Part shown: one piece after another, positions 38,377-49,763 of the stretch
How positions within the stretch are numbered: position 1 is the stretch's first letter
Layout of the letters: every line of letters starts with the position of its first letter
NCBI GenBank assembly: GCA_002559145.1
Contig: NTXX01000011.1
Coordinates: 127,855 to 191,854 of the forward strand
Length of the DNA: 64,000 nucleotides
Source: Bacillus sp. AFS006103
Lineage (GTDB): Bacteria > Bacillota > Bacilli > Bacillales > Cytobacillaceae
Reading direction: 5' to 3'
The notes under the pieces: generated by a model
The model's database searches: none
The model's input: only the letters and a program-made list of their open reading frames with translations
What the model was told of the DNA's origin: nothing
Translations under genes and position numbers: made by a program

Positions 38377-38719
38377 GACTCTAAGTTATCTAAAGAAAAT
38401 TTGCTTAAAAAAGTTGTGAATTTTAAAGGTTTTTATGAATTAATGGAGAATTTACCTAAAAAAGGTTGCATTATTTTCTAATTTGTTATACATTTTCCAA
38501 CAGATGTTCGAAAAAGGAATATTAGGAAATCGAATAAATAATATATAAATTAATATATAATGAAAAACTTGGGATAGGGCAGTTTTGTAAAGTATTTTCT
38601 CCGGTCAAATTAGGTAAAACTGAAATTAGGAAAGCTTCACAAATGAAAAGCTTCTTAGAAACAGACATTTGCTAGATTCGGGGCACTTCTACGCTTTCCC
38701 TCTTAAGGAGGATTTTTAA
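38377..38719. other. Intergenic region dprA-topA (343 bp)
   Basis: AT-rich gap without coding capacity. It contains an imperfect palindrome built from TTTTC, AACA, TGTT and GAAAA (38493-38514), a TATATAAT (38554-38561) that may be a -10 but lacks a good -35, and two AAAGCTTC copies around 38630-38652. No convincing terminator after dprA. Confidence 0.5.
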
Positions 38720-40798
38720 ATGGCAGATTTTCTTGTAATCGTTGAATCACCGGCAAAAGCAAAAACGATTGAACGATATTTAGGGAATAAATATAAAGTT
38801 AAAGCATCGATGGGTCATATTCGCGATTTGCCACGTAGCCAAATGGGGGTCAATGTAGAAAATAGTTATGAACCAAAATATATTACCATTCGCGGAAAAG
38901 GCCCCGTATTAAAGGAATTAAAAACAGCAGCAAAAAAAGCAAAAAAAATCTATCTCGCGGCTGACCCGGATCGCGAAGGGGAAGCAATTGCTTGGCATTT
39001 AGCCCATAGTTTATCTGTTGATATTAATTCAGATTGCCGTGTCGTTTTTAATGAAATCACAAAAGATGCAATAAAAGAGTCATTTAAACATCCTCGTCCA
39101 ATCAATATGGATTTAGTGGATGCTCAGCAAGCTCGGAGAATCCTTGACAGACTTGTTGGTTATAATATCAGCCCGCTGCTTTGGAAAAAGGTCAAGAAAG
39201 GGTTAAGTGCAGGTCGGGTCCAATCTGTTGCTGTTCGTTTAATTATTGATAGAGAGAATGAAATTAAAGCCTTTGTCCCAGAAGAATACTGGACGATTGA
39301 TGGGGAATTTTTGAAGGGGAAAGATCATTTTAGCGCACAATATTTTTCATTAGCAGACAAGGAAAAATTTGAATTAAAATCTGAACAAGATGTCCAAATG
39401 ATTTTAAAGCAAATGAATGAAGATAAATTCAAAGTTGTAGCTGTTACCAAAAAGGAACGAAAGAGAAATCCCGCACCGCCCTTTATTACCTCTTCCTTGC
39501 AGCAAGAAGCAGCCAGAAAACTAAATTTCCGAGCAAAGAAAACGATGATGCTGGCACAGCAGCTTTATGAAGGAATTGAGCTTGGCAAAGAGGGAACAGT
39601 TGGTCTCATTACCTATATGAGAACGGATTCTACAAGAATTTCTGAAGTTGCTCAAACGGAAGCGGCTAATTACATCTCCTCTGAATATGGGAAAGATTAT
39701 TTAAAAGAGGAACAAAGAAAAGAGAAAAAGCAGGCAAATTCTCAAGATGCCCATGAAGCGATTCGTCCAACCAGTACTTTAAGGGATCCTAATAGTCTAA
39801 AGTCATTTTTATCGAGAGACCAATTCCGCTTATATAAATTAATCTGGGATCGGTTTTTAGCTAGTCAAATGGCTCAGGCTGTTATGGATACAATGAGTGT
39901 AGATTTACAAAATGGCAACATTCTATTCCGTGCCAATGGTTCAAAAATTAAGTTTCCCGGCTTTATGAAACTTTACGTTGAAGGGTCAGATGACCAGGTA
40001 GATGAAAAGGACAAAATGCTTCCAGCCCTTAAAGAAGGAGATGAAGTGTTTAAGAAGGACATCGAGCCGAAGCAGCATTTCACGCAGCCACCGCCAAGGT
40101 ATACAGAGGCAAGGCTGGTTAAGACGCTAGAGGAGCTGGGGATTGGCCGTCCGTCAACTTATGCACCTACCCTTGATACGATACAAAAACGGGGCTATGT
40201 ATCACTCGATAATAAAAGATTTGTTCCATCCGAACTTGGTGAAATTATCGATGAGTTGATTTTAGAGTTTTTCCCCGATATAGTAGATGTCGAATTTACA
40301 GCTAAGATGGAACAAGGTTTAGATAATATCGAGGATGGAAAAGTTCCCTGGGTCCATATTATCGATGAGTTTTATCAAGACTTTGATATTCATTTAAAAA
40401 AAGCAGAAGAAGAAATGCAATTTGTTGAAATTAAAGATGAGCCTGCGGGTGAAGATTGTGAGAATTGCGGACACCCAATGGTCTTCAAAATGGGCCGATA
40501 TGGTAAATTTATGGCATGCAGCAATTTTCCCGATTGCCGAAATACTAAACCAATTGTTAAAGAAATCGGTGTTACCTGCCCAAGCTGTAAAGAGGGTCAA
40601 ATTATTGAGCGGAAAAGCAAGAAGAAGCGACTGTTCTACGGGTGTACCAAATATCCTGAATGTGAATTTATCTCGTGGGATAAACCACTGCCAAGGGAAT
40701 GCCCTAAGTGTGAGGGGCTGCTCGTAGAAAAGAAATTAAAAAAAGGTGTTCAAGTTCAATGTGTTACGTGTGATTACAAGGAAGAACCGCAAAGTTAA
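38720..40798 (+). CDS. topA: DNA topoisomerase I
   Basis: Type IA topoisomerase that relaxes negative supercoils. An N-terminal Toprim domain ([33 protein letters not shown]), the active-site tyrosine in [10 protein letters not shown] near residue 300, and three C-terminal zinc-finger modules (CENC...CSNFPDC, CPSC...CTKYPEC, CPKC...CVTC, about 570-690). 692 residues, one more than B. subtilis TopA. AAGGAGG precedes ATG 38720. Confidence 0.96.
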   Translation: MADFLVIVESPAKAKTIERYLGNKYKVKASMGHIRDLPRSQMGVNVENSYEPKYITIRGKGPVLKELKTAAKKAKKIYLAADPDREGEAIAWHLAHSLSVDINSDCRVVFNEITKDAIKESFKHPRPINMDLVDAQQARRILDRLVGYNISPLLWKKVKKGLSAGRVQSVAVRLIIDRENEIKAFVPEEYWTIDGEFLKGKDHFSAQYFSLADKEKFELKSEQDVQMILKQMNEDKFKVVAVTKKERKRNPAPPFITSSLQQEAARKLNFRAKKTMMLAQQLYEGIELGKEGTVGLITYMRTDSTRISEVAQTEAANYISSEYGKDYLKEEQRKEKKQANSQDAHEAIRPTSTLRDPNSLKSFLSRDQFRLYKLIWDRFLASQMAQAVMDTMSVDLQNGNILFRANGSKIKFPGFMKLYVEGSDDQVDEKDKMLPALKEGDEVFKKDIEPKQHFTQPPPRYTEARLVKTLEELGIGRPSTYAPTLDTIQKRGYVSLDNKRFVPSELGEIIDELILEFFPDIVDVEFTAKMEQGLDNIEDGKVPWVHIIDEFYQDFDIHLKKAEEEMQFVEIKDEPAGEDCENCGHPMVFKMGRYGKFMACSNFPDCRNTKPIVKEIGVTCPSCKEGQIIERKSKKKRLFYGCTKYPECEFISWDKPLPRECPKCEGLLVEKKLKKGVQVQCVTCDYKEEPQS

Positions 40799-40802
40799 GG
40801 AG

Positions 40803-40831
40803 AGAGTGGACAAAGTCCACTCTTTTCATTT
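40803..40831 (+). terminator. Terminator after topA
   Basis: GAGTGGAC (40804-40811), loop AAA, GTCCACTC (40815-40822), then TTTTCATTTT, immediately downstream of the topA stop. Confidence 0.75.
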
Positions 40832-40994
40832 TGCAAAATAACTCTAAATAAATCCTTTCCGAAATACTTAAAACTTTTTTCTTTCTTATTCGTATAGTAC
40901 AATGCAAGATGGACTTAAATGTGGGAAGAGTATTGATAGGTACATACACATCCCTAGATAGATTAAACAAAGGTCAAAATAAGGAGGTTACTAA

Positions 40995-42302
40995 ATGAAA
41001 GACACAACTATAAATGTTATCGGTGCTGGATTGGCAGGAAGTGAAGCAGCGTGGCAGATTGCCAAGCGCGGAGTTAAGGTACGCTTATATGAGATGAGAC
41101 CGGTGAGACAAACACCTGCACATCATACAGATAAATTTGCCGAATTGGTTTGCAGTAATTCTTTACGGGCAAATACATTAACGAATGCAGTAGGCGTGTT
41201 AAAGGAAGAAATGCGAAAGCTTGATTCTGTTATTATTGCTGCCGCGGATGCCTGCTCTGTTCCTGCTGGAGGTGCGTTAGCGGTTGATCGCCATGAGTTT
41301 GCTGCGAAAGTAACAGACTTGGTTAAAAATCATGAAAATGTTACGGTCATAAATGAAGAGGTAACTGAAATTCCTGAGGGAACAACTATAATTGCAACAG
41401 GGCCATTGACAAGCCCGGATCTATCAGAACAGCTCAAAGGTTTGACAGGTGAGGATTACCTTTATTTTTACGATGCTGCGGCGCCAATTCTAGAAAAAGA
41501 TAGCATTGATATGGATAAAGTTTATTTAAAATCCCGTTATGATAAAGGGGAAGCAGCCTATCTTAACTGCCCGATGACTGAAGAAGAGTTTAATCGTTTT
41601 TATGATGGACTGATATCTGCTGAAACAGTCCCTGTAAAGGAATTTGAAAAAGAAGTCTTTTTTGAAGGGTGCATGCCAATTGAAGTGATGGCATCACGGG
41701 GAAAGAAAACCATGCTTTTCGGACCGTTAAAGCCAGTTGGATTAGAGGACCCGAAAACAGGAAAAAGGCCATTTGCTGTTGTACAACTTCGCCAAGACGA
41801 TGCTGCTGGAACTCTTTTTAATATTGTCGGTTTTCAGACACATTTAAAGTGGGGGGCACAAAAAGAAGTTATACAATTAATACCTGGGCTAGAAAATGCA
41901 GAAATTATCCGTTATGGTGTCATGCACCGTAATACGTTTATCAATTCTCCCAAGGTGTTAAATGCAACATATCAATTCCGTAATCGGGAAAATTTATTTT
42001 TTGCCGGTCAGATGACTGGGGTAGAAGGTTACGTAGAATCTGCTGCTAGCGGATTAGTCGCTGGTATAAATGCAGCGCGTTTAATACAAGGAAGTGAGCC
42101 GCTTGAATTTCCTGCAGAGACAGCGATTGGAAGCATGGCCCGCTATATTACAACTACAAACGCTAAAAATTTTCAACCAATGAATGCAAACTTTGGTTTA
42201 TTTCCGGAGCTGCCGGTAAGAATTAAAGGAAAGCAAGAAAGAAATTTAGAACATGCAAACAGAGCACTTGAAACAATTCAGAACTTTGTGAAAGTTTTGT
42301 AA
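40995..42302 (+). CDS. trmFO: tRNA m5U54 methyltransferase TrmFO (Gid)
   Basis: FAD- and methylene-tetrahydrofolate-dependent enzyme that makes ribothymidine at tRNA position 54. FAD loop [19 protein letters not shown] (about 8-26), PALVD-like substrate segment ([15 protein letters not shown]) and [18 protein letters not shown] near 335. 435 residues. AAGGAGG precedes ATG 40995. Normally followed by xerC, which is decayed here. Confidence 0.96.
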   Translation: MKDTTINVIGAGLAGSEAAWQIAKRGVKVRLYEMRPVRQTPAHHTDKFAELVCSNSLRANTLTNAVGVLKEEMRKLDSVIIAAADACSVPAGGALAVDRHEFAAKVTDLVKNHENVTVINEEVTEIPEGTTIIATGPLTSPDLSEQLKGLTGEDYLYFYDAAAPILEKDSIDMDKVYLKSRYDKGEAAYLNCPMTEEEFNRFYDGLISAETVPVKEFEKEVFFEGCMPIEVMASRGKKTMLFGPLKPVGLEDPKTGKRPFAVVQLRQDDAAGTLFNIVGFQTHLKWGAQKEVIQLIPGLENAEIIRYGVMHRNTFINSPKVLNATYQFRNRENLFFAGQMTGVEGYVESAASGLVAGINAARLIQGSEPLEFPAETAIGSMARYITTTNAKNFQPMNANFGLFPELPVRIKGKQERNLEHANRALETIQNFVKVL

Positions 42303-42310
42303 AGTTTATT

Positions 42311-42351
42311 GCAAGGGCATTGGAAGTATGTTACGATTTAGTAGCCCTTGC
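42311..42351. repeat. Inverted repeat between trmFO and the xerC remnant
   Basis: GCAAGGGC (42311-42318) and GCCCTTGC (42344-42351) form a perfect 8-bp stem with a 25-base loop. No T run follows, so it is not a standard terminator. Its 3' arm touches the GCGAGGTG ribosome site of the remnant. Confidence 0.5.
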
Positions 42352-42363
42352 GAGGTGAATATT

Positions 42364-42480
42364 ATGACAAATGTGAATGTTTTTTTAAAATTAACTAATG
42401 AGTATTTACAAATAGAAATTAAATACTCAAAATAAACTATTGAACATTATCAACATGATATCAGTAAAATTTCTTTTTAA
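42364..42480 (+). pseudogene. xerC: Remnant of xerC (codV) tyrosine recombinase, N-terminal part
   Basis: An ATG with GCGAGGTG upstream opens 23 codons whose product matches the N-terminus of B. subtilis XerC/CodV: NV..F.KL..EYLQIE..YS. A TAA (42433-42435) stops it where family members have a sense codon; beyond it the same frame continues with TIEHYQHDIS, again like XerC core-binding sequence, until a second TAA at 42478-42480. Nothing of the catalytic domain remains before hslV. The position between trmFO and hslV is exactly that of xerC. Xer-dimer resolution must rely on another copy elsewhere. Confidence 0.75.
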
Positions 42481-42569
42481 ACTTTCATGTAAAAAGTCCT
42501 TTCACAGGTTACATACTTTATCTGCGAGGAAATGTGAATATATATCACTCCAAAGGGAGGCTCATCTTA

Positions 42570-43112
42570 ATGAACCAATTTCATGCAACAACAATTTTTG
42601 CAATCCATCATAATGGTGAATATTCAATGTCTGGTGATGGACAAGTGACATTTGGTAATGCGGTAGTGATGAAGCACACAGCAAGAAAAGTAAGAAAGAT
42701 ATTTAATGGAAAGGTATTAGCCGGTTTTGCTGGTTCTGTTGCGGATGCGTTTACTCTTTTCGAACTGTTCGAGGGGAAATTAGAAGAATTTAACGGTAAC
42801 CTTCAAAGAGCTGCTGTAGAGCTTGCCAAAGAGTGGAGAAGTGATAAAGTGCTCCGAAAGCTTGAAGCGATGCTTATTGTTATGAATCATGAATATTTGC
42901 TGCTTGTATCAGGAACGGGTGAAGTCATCGAACCTGATGATGGGATTCTTGCGATTGGTTCAGGTGGAAACTATGCATTATCCGCAGGACGTGCTTTAAA
43001 GAAATATTCTGGAGACCACTTATCTGCCAAGGAAATTGCGAAAGCTTCTTTAGAAATAGCAGCAGAAATATGTGTGTATACAAACCATAACATTATTGTT
43101 GAAGAGCTATAA
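42570..43112 (+). CDS. hslV: ATP-dependent protease proteolytic subunit HslV (ClpQ/CodW)
   Basis: Proteasome-like peptidase forming HslVU with HslU. 180 residues with [20 protein letters not shown] at the start and [25 protein letters not shown] later. ATG 42570 has AAGGGAGG at 42553-42560; the frame opens earlier at 42534 without family similarity. The N-terminus is M-N-Q before F-H-A-T-T, whereas B. subtilis CodW has M-S-S and uses the exposed serine as nucleophile, so here the Thr7 equivalent may be used, or processing differs. Confidence 0.94.
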   Translation: MNQFHATTIFAIHHNGEYSMSGDGQVTFGNAVVMKHTARKVRKIFNGKVLAGFAGSVADAFTLFELFEGKLEEFNGNLQRAAVELAKEWRSDKVLRKLEAMLIVMNHEYLLLVSGTGEVIEPDDGILAIGSGGNYALSAGRALKKYSGDHLSAKEIAKASLEIAAEICVYTNHNIIVEEL

Positions 43113-43132
43113 CCGGAAGGAGACTAATTATC

Positions 43133-44536
43133 ATGGGAAGAACAACAAATTTAACCCCTCGTCAAATTGTTGAAAAACTTGATCAATATATCATTGGGCA
43201 AAAAGATGCTAAGAAAGCAGTAGCTGTTGCTTTAAGGAATCGTTACAGAAGAGGTTTATTGAACGAGAAGCTTAGGGATGAGGTTATCCCCAAAAATATT
43301 TTGATGATTGGTCCGACTGGGGTTGGAAAAACCGAAATTGCTAGAAGGATTGCAAAAATAGTTGGTGCCCCTTTTATTAAAGTAGAAGCAACGAAATTTA
43401 CTGAAGTTGGCTATGTTGGACGCGATGTAGAATCCATGGTTAGAGATCTTGCTGAAACCTCTGTTCGCTTAGTAAAAGAGGAGCGGATGCAAAATGTTAA
43501 GGAACGTGCCGAAGAGAATGCTAATAGCAGGCTAGTCGATTTGCTTGTTCCATCAGCAAAAAAAGCCAATAACTATAAAAATCCCCTTGAAATGTTATTT
43601 GGCGGAGGGAATGCATCTACCGAACCGGAAACAAATCAAGAAGATTATTCGATTACTGAAAAACGGAAAATTGTTAAAGAAAAATTATCCCTTGGTCAGC
43701 TCGAGGATGAAATTGTTACCGTTGAAGTAGATGAGCAGGCACCCTCTATGTTTGATATGCTTCAGGGCTCAGGGATTGAGCAAATGGGAATGAATATGCA
43801 GGATGCTTTAAGCAGCTTTATGCCGAAAAAACGTAAAAAGCGTAAATTGACTGTACGTGAAGCTCGCAAGGTGTTGACGAATGAAGAAGCTTCTAAGCTT
43901 ATTGATATGGATGAAGTAAATTCTGAAGCTATTTATCGTGCTGAACAAGCTGGAATAATTTTTATCGATGAAATTGATAAAATTGCTAGTAAAAATTCAG
44001 GAGGCTCTTCTGCAGATGTATCCAGAGAAGGGGTTCAACGAGATATTCTGCCTATCGTGGAAGGGTCAACAGTGGTGACCAAATATGGTTCAATAAAAAC
44101 TGACCATGTTTTATTTATCGCTGCCGGAGCATTTCACATGGCGAAACCTTCAGATTTAATCCCAGAACTTCAAGGCCGCTTCCCGATTCGAGTTGAATTG
44201 ACTAAGCTAACTGTGGATGACTTCTTCAGGATTCTAATCGAACCAGATAATGCGCTCATTAAACAATATCAAGCATTATTGGAAACAGAAGGTATACAAA
44301 TTGAATTTTCTGACGATGCTATTCGTAGAATTGCAGAAGTTGCGTTTGAAGTGAATCAAAACACTGATAATATTGGTGCAAGACGACTTCATACGATTCT
44401 CGAAAAGCTTTTAGAAGACTTATCTTTTGAAGCTCCGGATATTTCAATGGAGAAGATTGATATTACTCCAAAATATGTAGACGATAAACTTGGGGCAATT
44501 TCAAAAAATAAAGATTTAAGTCAGTTTATCTTATAA
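43133..44536 (+). CDS. hslU: ATP-dependent protease ATPase subunit HslU (ClpY/CodX)
   Basis: AAA+ unfoldase that feeds substrates to HslV. Walker [10 protein letters not shown] (about 60-68), I-domain insertion (about 110-250), Walker [12 protein letters not shown] (about 276-286) and sensor-2 region [13 protein letters not shown] (about 408-420). 467 residues, the B. subtilis length. GGAAGGAG precedes ATG 43133, 20 bases after hslV. Confidence 0.96.
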   Translation: MGRTTNLTPRQIVEKLDQYIIGQKDAKKAVAVALRNRYRRGLLNEKLRDEVIPKNILMIGPTGVGKTEIARRIAKIVGAPFIKVEATKFTEVGYVGRDVESMVRDLAETSVRLVKEERMQNVKERAEENANSRLVDLLVPSAKKANNYKNPLEMLFGGGNASTEPETNQEDYSITEKRKIVKEKLSLGQLEDEIVTVEVDEQAPSMFDMLQGSGIEQMGMNMQDALSSFMPKKRKKRKLTVREARKVLTNEEASKLIDMDEVNSEAIYRAEQAGIIFIDEIDKIASKNSGGSSADVSREGVQRDILPIVEGSTVVTKYGSIKTDHVLFIAAGAFHMAKPSDLIPELQGRFPIRVELTKLTVDDFFRILIEPDNALIKQYQALLETEGIQIEFSDDAIRRIAEVAFEVNQNTDNIGARRLHTILEKLLEDLSFEAPDISMEKIDITPKYVDDKLGAISKNKDLSQFIL

Positions 44537-44587
44537 AATTAATTTAAAATTTAATAATGGTTGCAGCTAATTAGGAGGAAGAAACAG

Positions 44588-45367
44588 ATGGATTTACTTA
44601 CAAAAACTAGAAGAATTAACGTATTATTGCAAAAGGCGGCAGGTAAACCAGTTAACTTTAAGGAAATGTCCGAGACATTAAGTGAAACAATTGAAGCAAA
44701 TGTGTACATTGTAAGCCGTCGCGGTAAACTTCTTGGGTTTTCAATTTATCAGCAAATTGAAAACGAAAGAATGAAAAAGATGTTTGAGGATCGTCAATTC
44801 CCTGAGGAATATACAAATAGTTTATTTAATATTCAAGTAACTTCATCAAACCTTGATATTGAAAGCCAATATACAGCTTTTCCAGTAGAAAATGGAGAAC
44901 TATTTAAAGAAGGGTTAACTACGATTGTTCCGATTATTGGCGGTGGGGAACGTCTTGGTACCTTAATCCTTGCAAGATTACAAGAAAAATTCCACGATGA
45001 TGATTTAATTCTTGGGGAATATGGGGCAACAGTTGTAGGGATGGAAATTTTACGTGAAAAGTCAGAAGAAATCGAAGAAGAAGCTAGAAGCAAAGCGGTA
45101 GTACAAATGGCGATTAGTTCATTATCTTATAGTGAACTTGAAGCAATCGAGCATATTTTTGAAGAGCTTAATGGTCGTGAAGGATTATTAGTAGCTTCAA
45201 AAATAGCTGATCGTGTTGGAATAACTCGATCAGTAATCGTTAACGCACTGAGAAAGCTTGAAAGTGCAGGGGTTATTGAATCACGTTCCCTAGGTATGAA
45301 AGGAACATATATTAAGGTCTTAAATGATAAGTTTCTGATGGAATTGGATAAATTAAGATCAAATTAA
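44588..45367 (+). CDS. codY: GTP-sensing pleiotropic repressor CodY
   Basis: Global repressor of stationary-phase, nutrient and virulence genes, activated by GTP and branched-chain amino acids. 259 residues: GAF domain (about 1-155), linker helix, and winged helix-turn-helix (about 203-240; [19 protein letters not shown]). ATG 44588 has AGGAGGAAG upstream; a longer frame from 44561 is not supported. Ends with a good terminator. No flagellar genes follow. Confidence 0.97.
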   Translation: MDLLTKTRRINVLLQKAAGKPVNFKEMSETLSETIEANVYIVSRRGKLLGFSIYQQIENERMKKMFEDRQFPEEYTNSLFNIQVTSSNLDIESQYTAFPVENGELFKEGLTTIVPIIGGGERLGTLILARLQEKFHDDDLILGEYGATVVGMEILREKSEEIEEEARSKAVVQMAISSLSYSELEAIEHIFEELNGREGLLVASKIADRVGITRSVIVNALRKLESAGVIESRSLGMKGTYIKVLNDKFLMELDKLRSN

Positions 45368-45375
45368 TAAAAACT

Positions 45376-45408
45376 AATCCCCAGTATTCTGGGGATTTTG
45401 TTTTTTAT
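45376..45408 (+). terminator. Terminator after codY
   Basis: AATCCCCAG (45376-45384), loop TATT, CTGGGGATT (45389-45397), then TTGTTTTTT. Perfect 9-bp stem. Confidence 0.85.
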
Positions 45409-45419
45409 TAAACTAATGC

Positions 45420-45448
45420 TTGATTGTTAGAATTACATATGCTATATT
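45420..45448 (+). promoter_or_regulatory. Promoter of rpsB
   Basis: TTGATT (45420-45425), a 17-base spacer and TATATT (45443-45448), with TG one base before the -10 (extended -10). It starts a leader of about 110 bases. Confidence 0.7.
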
Positions 45449-45469
45449 ATTTCATGGTGTTAATACACA

Positions 45470-46269
<800 letters not shown>

Positions 46270-46277
46270 TTAAAATA

Positions 46278-46316
46278 AAAGGTGATAAGAGGGAGACCCT
46301 TTATCACCTTTTTTTA
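46278..46316 (+). terminator. Terminator after rpsB
   Basis: AAAGGTGATAA (46278-46288) and TTATCACCTTT (46301-46311), with an inner GGG/CCC pair and seven T. Partial read-through to tsf is likely, since tsf lacks a clear promoter. Confidence 0.85.
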
Positions 46317-46400
46317 AAGAAGGTTTTTATTAAAAGTTTTATATTAGCTGTCATTGGCTAAGATATGGATACATAGTAAAATAAAGGAGGAATTTACATT

Positions 46401-47282
46401 ATGGCAATTACTGCTCAAATGGTAAAAGAATTACGTGAAAAAACTGGTGCTGGTATGTTAGATTGCAAAAAGGCCCTTACTGAAACTGATGGGGATATGG
46501 AAAAAGCAATTGATTTCTTACGCGAAAAAGGGATTGCATCTGCTGCTAAGAAAGGCGACCGTATCGCTGCAGAAGGTTTAACTTATGTTGTAACTGAAGG
46601 AAACGATGCAGTTATCCTAGAAGTAAACTCTGAAACTGACTTTGTTGCGAAAAACGAAGCTTTCCAAGCACTTGTTAAAGATTTAGCTACACATCTTCTA
46701 AACAACAAGCCGGCATCTGTTGAAGAAGCATCCACTCAAACAATGGAAAATGGTGCTACAGTAGCAGACCATATCAATGCTTCAATTGCAAAGATTGGTG
46801 AAAAATTAACACTTCGTCGTTTTACAGTATTATCAAAAACAGACAATGATGCATTTGGCGCTTACATTCATATGGGTGGACGCATTTCTGTATTATCGGT
46901 TCTTGAAGGTACAACTGAAACTGACGCTGCAAAAGATGTTTCCATGCATATTGCTGCACTTAAGCCAAAATATGTTTCACGTGACGAAGTTTCTCAAGAA
47001 GAAGTGGAGCATGAGCGTCAAGTATTAACACAACAAGCTCTTAACGAAGGCAAGCCTGCAAAAATCGTTGAAAAAATGGTTGAAGGCCGTCTTGGAAAAT
47101 ATTTTGAAGATGTTTGTGTACTTGATCAAACTTTCGTTAAAAACCCTGATCAAAAAGTACGTCAATTTGTTGAGTCTAAAGGTGCTACAATCCGTGAATT
47201 CGTTCGTTACGAAGTAGGAGAAGGTATCGAAAAACGCGAAGACAATTTTGCTGAAGAAGTAATGAATCAAATTAAAAAATAA
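46401..47282 (+). CDS. tsf: Elongation factor Ts
   Basis: GDP-GTP exchange factor of EF-Tu. 293 residues with the N-terminal UBA-like domain ([18 protein letters not shown], about 10-27), core repeats ([15 protein letters not shown], about 74-88) and the C-terminal module. AAAGGAGGAA precedes ATG 46401. Follows rpsB as in most bacteria. Confidence 0.97.
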   Translation: MAITAQMVKELREKTGAGMLDCKKALTETDGDMEKAIDFLREKGIASAAKKGDRIAAEGLTYVVTEGNDAVILEVNSETDFVAKNEAFQALVKDLATHLLNNKPASVEEASTQTMENGATVADHINASIAKIGEKLTLRRFTVLSKTDNDAFGAYIHMGGRISVLSVLEGTTETDAAKDVSMHIAALKPKYVSRDEVSQEEVEHERQVLTQQALNEGKPAKIVEKMVEGRLGKYFEDVCVLDQTFVKNPDQKVRQFVESKGATIREFVRYEVGEGIEKREDNFAEEVMNQIKK

Positions 47283-47349
47283 TTTATAACTTTTCTTGAG
47301 TTTAAAATAATTAGTTTTGAGGGAATGTTAATGAAATAAGTTTTTAAAT

Positions 47350-47376
47350 AGGGGACACGGTGTGTTCCCTTTTTTA
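47350..47376 (+). terminator. Terminator after tsf
   Basis: GGGGACAC and GTGTTCCC (about 47351-47369) pair with one G-T wobble and are followed by six T, in the 125-base tsf-pyrH gap. Confidence 0.75.
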
Positions 47377-47407
47377 AAAAGAATTACATACATAAATGGA
47401 GGTTTAT

Positions 47408-48133
47408 ATGAGCGGTCCTAAGTACAAACGCGTGGTATTAAAGTTGAGCGGAGAAGCACTTGCAGGTGAATCAAGCTTTGGAATTAAACCTTCAGTAATC
47501 AAATCGATTGCTATTCAGGTAAAGGAAATCGCAGAGCTTGGTGTAGAAGTAGCTGTCGTTGTTGGCGGCGGTAACATTTGGCGCGGTAAAATAGGCAGTG
47601 AAATGGGGATGGACCGGGCAACAGCTGATTATATGGGGATGCTTGCAACGGTTATGAATTCATTAGCACTGCAAGACAGTTTGGAACACTTAGGGATTGA
47701 ATCACGGGTGCAAACTTCTATTGAAATGCGCCAGGTTGCAGAGCCTTATATTAGACGACGTGCAATTAGGCATTTAGAGAAAAACCGTGTCGTTATTTTT
47801 GCGGCGGGTACAGGGAATCCATATTTTTCAACGGATACAACAGCAGCTCTACGTGCAGCAGAAATCGATGCTGAGGTCATCTTAATGGCGAAAAATAATG
47901 TTGACGGAGTATATTCTGCTGACCCTCGTATAGATGAAACTGCTACAAAATATGAAGATTTATCATTCTTAGATGTTCTTAAAGAAGGATTAGCAGTCAT
48001 GGACTCTACTGCTTCCTCTTTATGTATGGACAATGATATTCCGTTGATTGTATTCTCAATCATGGAACAGGGTAATATTAAACGAGCAGTTATGGGAGAG
48101 AAAATAGGAACAATTGTGAGGGGGAAACATTAA
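47408..48133 (+). CDS. pyrH: Uridylate kinase PyrH
   Basis: UMP kinase of pyrimidine nucleotide synthesis, a homohexamer. 241 residues; [13 protein letters not shown] (phosphate loop), [11 protein letters not shown] and the aspartate-rich [19 protein letters not shown] 47408 is chosen because the nearby ATG 47396 begins the GGAGGT ribosome site itself. Its TAA shares a base with the frr ATG. Confidence 0.96.
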   Translation: MSGPKYKRVVLKLSGEALAGESSFGIKPSVIKSIAIQVKEIAELGVEVAVVVGGGNIWRGKIGSEMGMDRATADYMGMLATVMNSLALQDSLEHLGIESRVQTSIEMRQVAEPYIRRRAIRHLEKNRVVIFAAGTGNPYFSTDTTAALRAAEIDAEVILMAKNNVDGVYSADPRIDETATKYEDLSFLDVLKEGLAVMDSTASSLCMDNDIPLIVFSIMEQGNIKRAVMGEKIGTIVRGKH

Positions 48134-48690
48134 TGCCAAAACAGGTCATTTCTACCATTAAAGAACGTATGACAAAAGCGATTCAGTCATATTCACGTGA
48201 GCTTGCCAGCATTAGAGCGGGAAGAGCGAGCGCTTCGTTGTTGGACAGAATTACAATTGATTACTATGGTGCTCCGACTCCTGTCAATCAAATGGCTGGT
48301 ATTTCAACACCTGAAGCAAGGCTTATTGTTATTCAACCATATGATAAATCAACGCTTGGGGATATTGAAAAAGCAATTCTGAAATCTGATTTAGGTCTAA
48401 ATCCGACCAATGACGGGATGGTAATCCGCCTGTCAATTCCACAGTTGACTGAGGAGCGCCGCAAGGAGTTAGTGAAATTAGTCAAAAAGGAATCAGAAGA
48501 AGCCAAAGTAGCGATCCGTAATATTCGTCGAGATGGGAATGACGAATTAAAGAAGCTCGAGAAGAATGGTGAAATTACAGAAGATGGTCTTCGCGGACAT
48601 TCTGAAGATATGCAAAAACTAACTGATGAATATATTAGCAAAATTGATCAAATCACTAAAGAGAAAGAAAAGGAAATTTTGGAAGTATAA
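48133..48690 (+). CDS. frr: Ribosome recycling factor
   Basis: Splits post-termination ribosomes with EF-G. 185 residues with the three-helix-bundle pattern and [17 protein letters not shown] (about 24-40) and [20 protein letters not shown]. The ATG shares its A with the pyrH stop (TAATG). A terminator follows. Confidence 0.97.
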   Translation: MPKQVISTIKERMTKAIQSYSRELASIRAGRASASLLDRITIDYYGAPTPVNQMAGISTPEARLIVIQPYDKSTLGDIEKAILKSDLGLNPTNDGMVIRLSIPQLTEERRKELVKLVKKESEEAKVAIRNIRRDGNDELKKLEKNGEITEDGLRGHSEDMQKLTDEYISKIDQITKEKEKEILEV

Positions 48691-48702
48691 TTATTAAATA
48701 AG

Positions 48703-48726
48703 AACCCTCTTTTTAGGGGGTTTTTC
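48703..48726 (+). terminator. Terminator after frr
   Basis: AACCCTC (48703-48709) and GGGGGTT (48716-48722) pair with one wobble around TTTTTA, running into five T. Confidence 0.75.
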
Positions 48727-48842
48727 ACTATTTTATTAGGAATTTTAAGAATTTTAATTGTCCACTGAAAGTTGTCTGAATATAATTCTTAATTCCTGCT
48801 ATTTTACATAAGTTAATTATTAGAGATATCTTTTTGCTTTTT

Positions 48843-48851
48843 TGGTATGAT
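48843..48851 (+). promoter_or_regulatory. Extended -10 element upstream of uppS
   Basis: TGGTATGAT forms an extended -10 (TATGAT at 48846-48851) about 110 bases before uppS, in the 272-base gap after frr. No good -35 is visible, and nothing else in this gap stands out. Confidence 0.35.
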
Positions 48852-48962
48852 AAAAACATGCTACCCCGAAATGTCCATTACATAACGACACACATGCTTC
48901 AATGGATTTGATCGATGATTTATTTTCGGAGGAAATGATTAATTAAATGGAGGAGCAATGTT

Positions 48963-49739
48963 ATGTTTAATAAATTAAGGCTTGGGAAGAACCGAAATAA
49001 CACTTCCACACTCCGAAATAAAATAGATGATATAAAAAAATCGCCTATTCCTGAGCATGTGGCGATTATTATGGATGGCAACGGACGATGGGCTAAGAAG
49101 CGGGCATTACCACGTATTGCTGGTCATCACGAGGGAATGAAAGTTGTTCGAAAAACATCGAAGTTAGCAAGTGAACTCGGGATAAAAACCTTAACCTTGT
49201 ATGCTTTTTCAACTGAGAATTGGAAAAGACCGAAAAATGAAGTTGAATATATTATGAGTCTGCCTGACGAATTTTTAGGAACATTTTTGCCGGATTTAAT
49301 CAAAGAAAATGTTCAAGTCAAAATGATGGGTTATAAAAATCAACTTCCTGTACATACACTGCGTGCAATAGAAAAAGCTATAGAGGACACAAAAAATAAT
49401 GATGGTTTAATCTTAAACTTTGCACTAAATTACGGGAGCAGAGCTGAAATTCTCGATGGTGTGAAGCAAGTCTTAAATGATTGCAAAAGTGGTAAACTAA
49501 AGGAGACAGACATAGACGAACAAGTCTTTTCTTCCTACTTAATGACAGCTGAATTTACCGACCCGGACCTGTTAATACGGACGAGTGGTGAAATCCGCTT
49601 AAGTAACTTTATGCTCTGGCAATTGGCCTACTCAGAGTTCTGGTTTACTGATGTCTTGTGGCCGGATTTTAATGAAGAACATTTACTTGAAGCAATTGAA
49701 ACGTTCCAGAAACGCCAGCGTCGATTTGGTGGCATATAG
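48963..49739 (+). CDS. uppS: Isoprenyl (undecaprenyl diphosphate) synthase UppS
   Basis: Cis-prenyltransferase making the C55 lipid carrier for cell-wall synthesis. 258 residues; HVAIIMDGNGRWAKKR (about 32-47, catalytic Asp), FSTENWKRP and the C-terminal RTSGEIRLSNFMLWQLAYSE. GGAGG at 48950 precedes the ATG. First of uppS-cdsA-dxr-rseP. Confidence 0.96.
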   Translation: MFNKLRLGKNRNNTSTLRNKIDDIKKSPIPEHVAIIMDGNGRWAKKRALPRIAGHHEGMKVVRKTSKLASELGIKTLTLYAFSTENWKRPKNEVEYIMSLPDEFLGTFLPDLIKENVQVKMMGYKNQLPVHTLRAIEKAIEDTKNNDGLILNFALNYGSRAEILDGVKQVLNDCKSGKLKETDIDEQVFSSYLMTAEFTDPDLLIRTSGEIRLSNFMLWQLAYSEFWFTDVLWPDFNEEHLLEAIETFQKRQRRFGGI

Positions 49740-49763
49740 AACAACAAAGGTGTTGAAAAATTA

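Noticed and set aside
46354..46382. TTGGCT-17-TAAAAT as a tsf promoter
   Set aside because: Its start point would fall inside the tsf ribosome-binding site, leaving no usable leader; read-through from rpsB is more likely.
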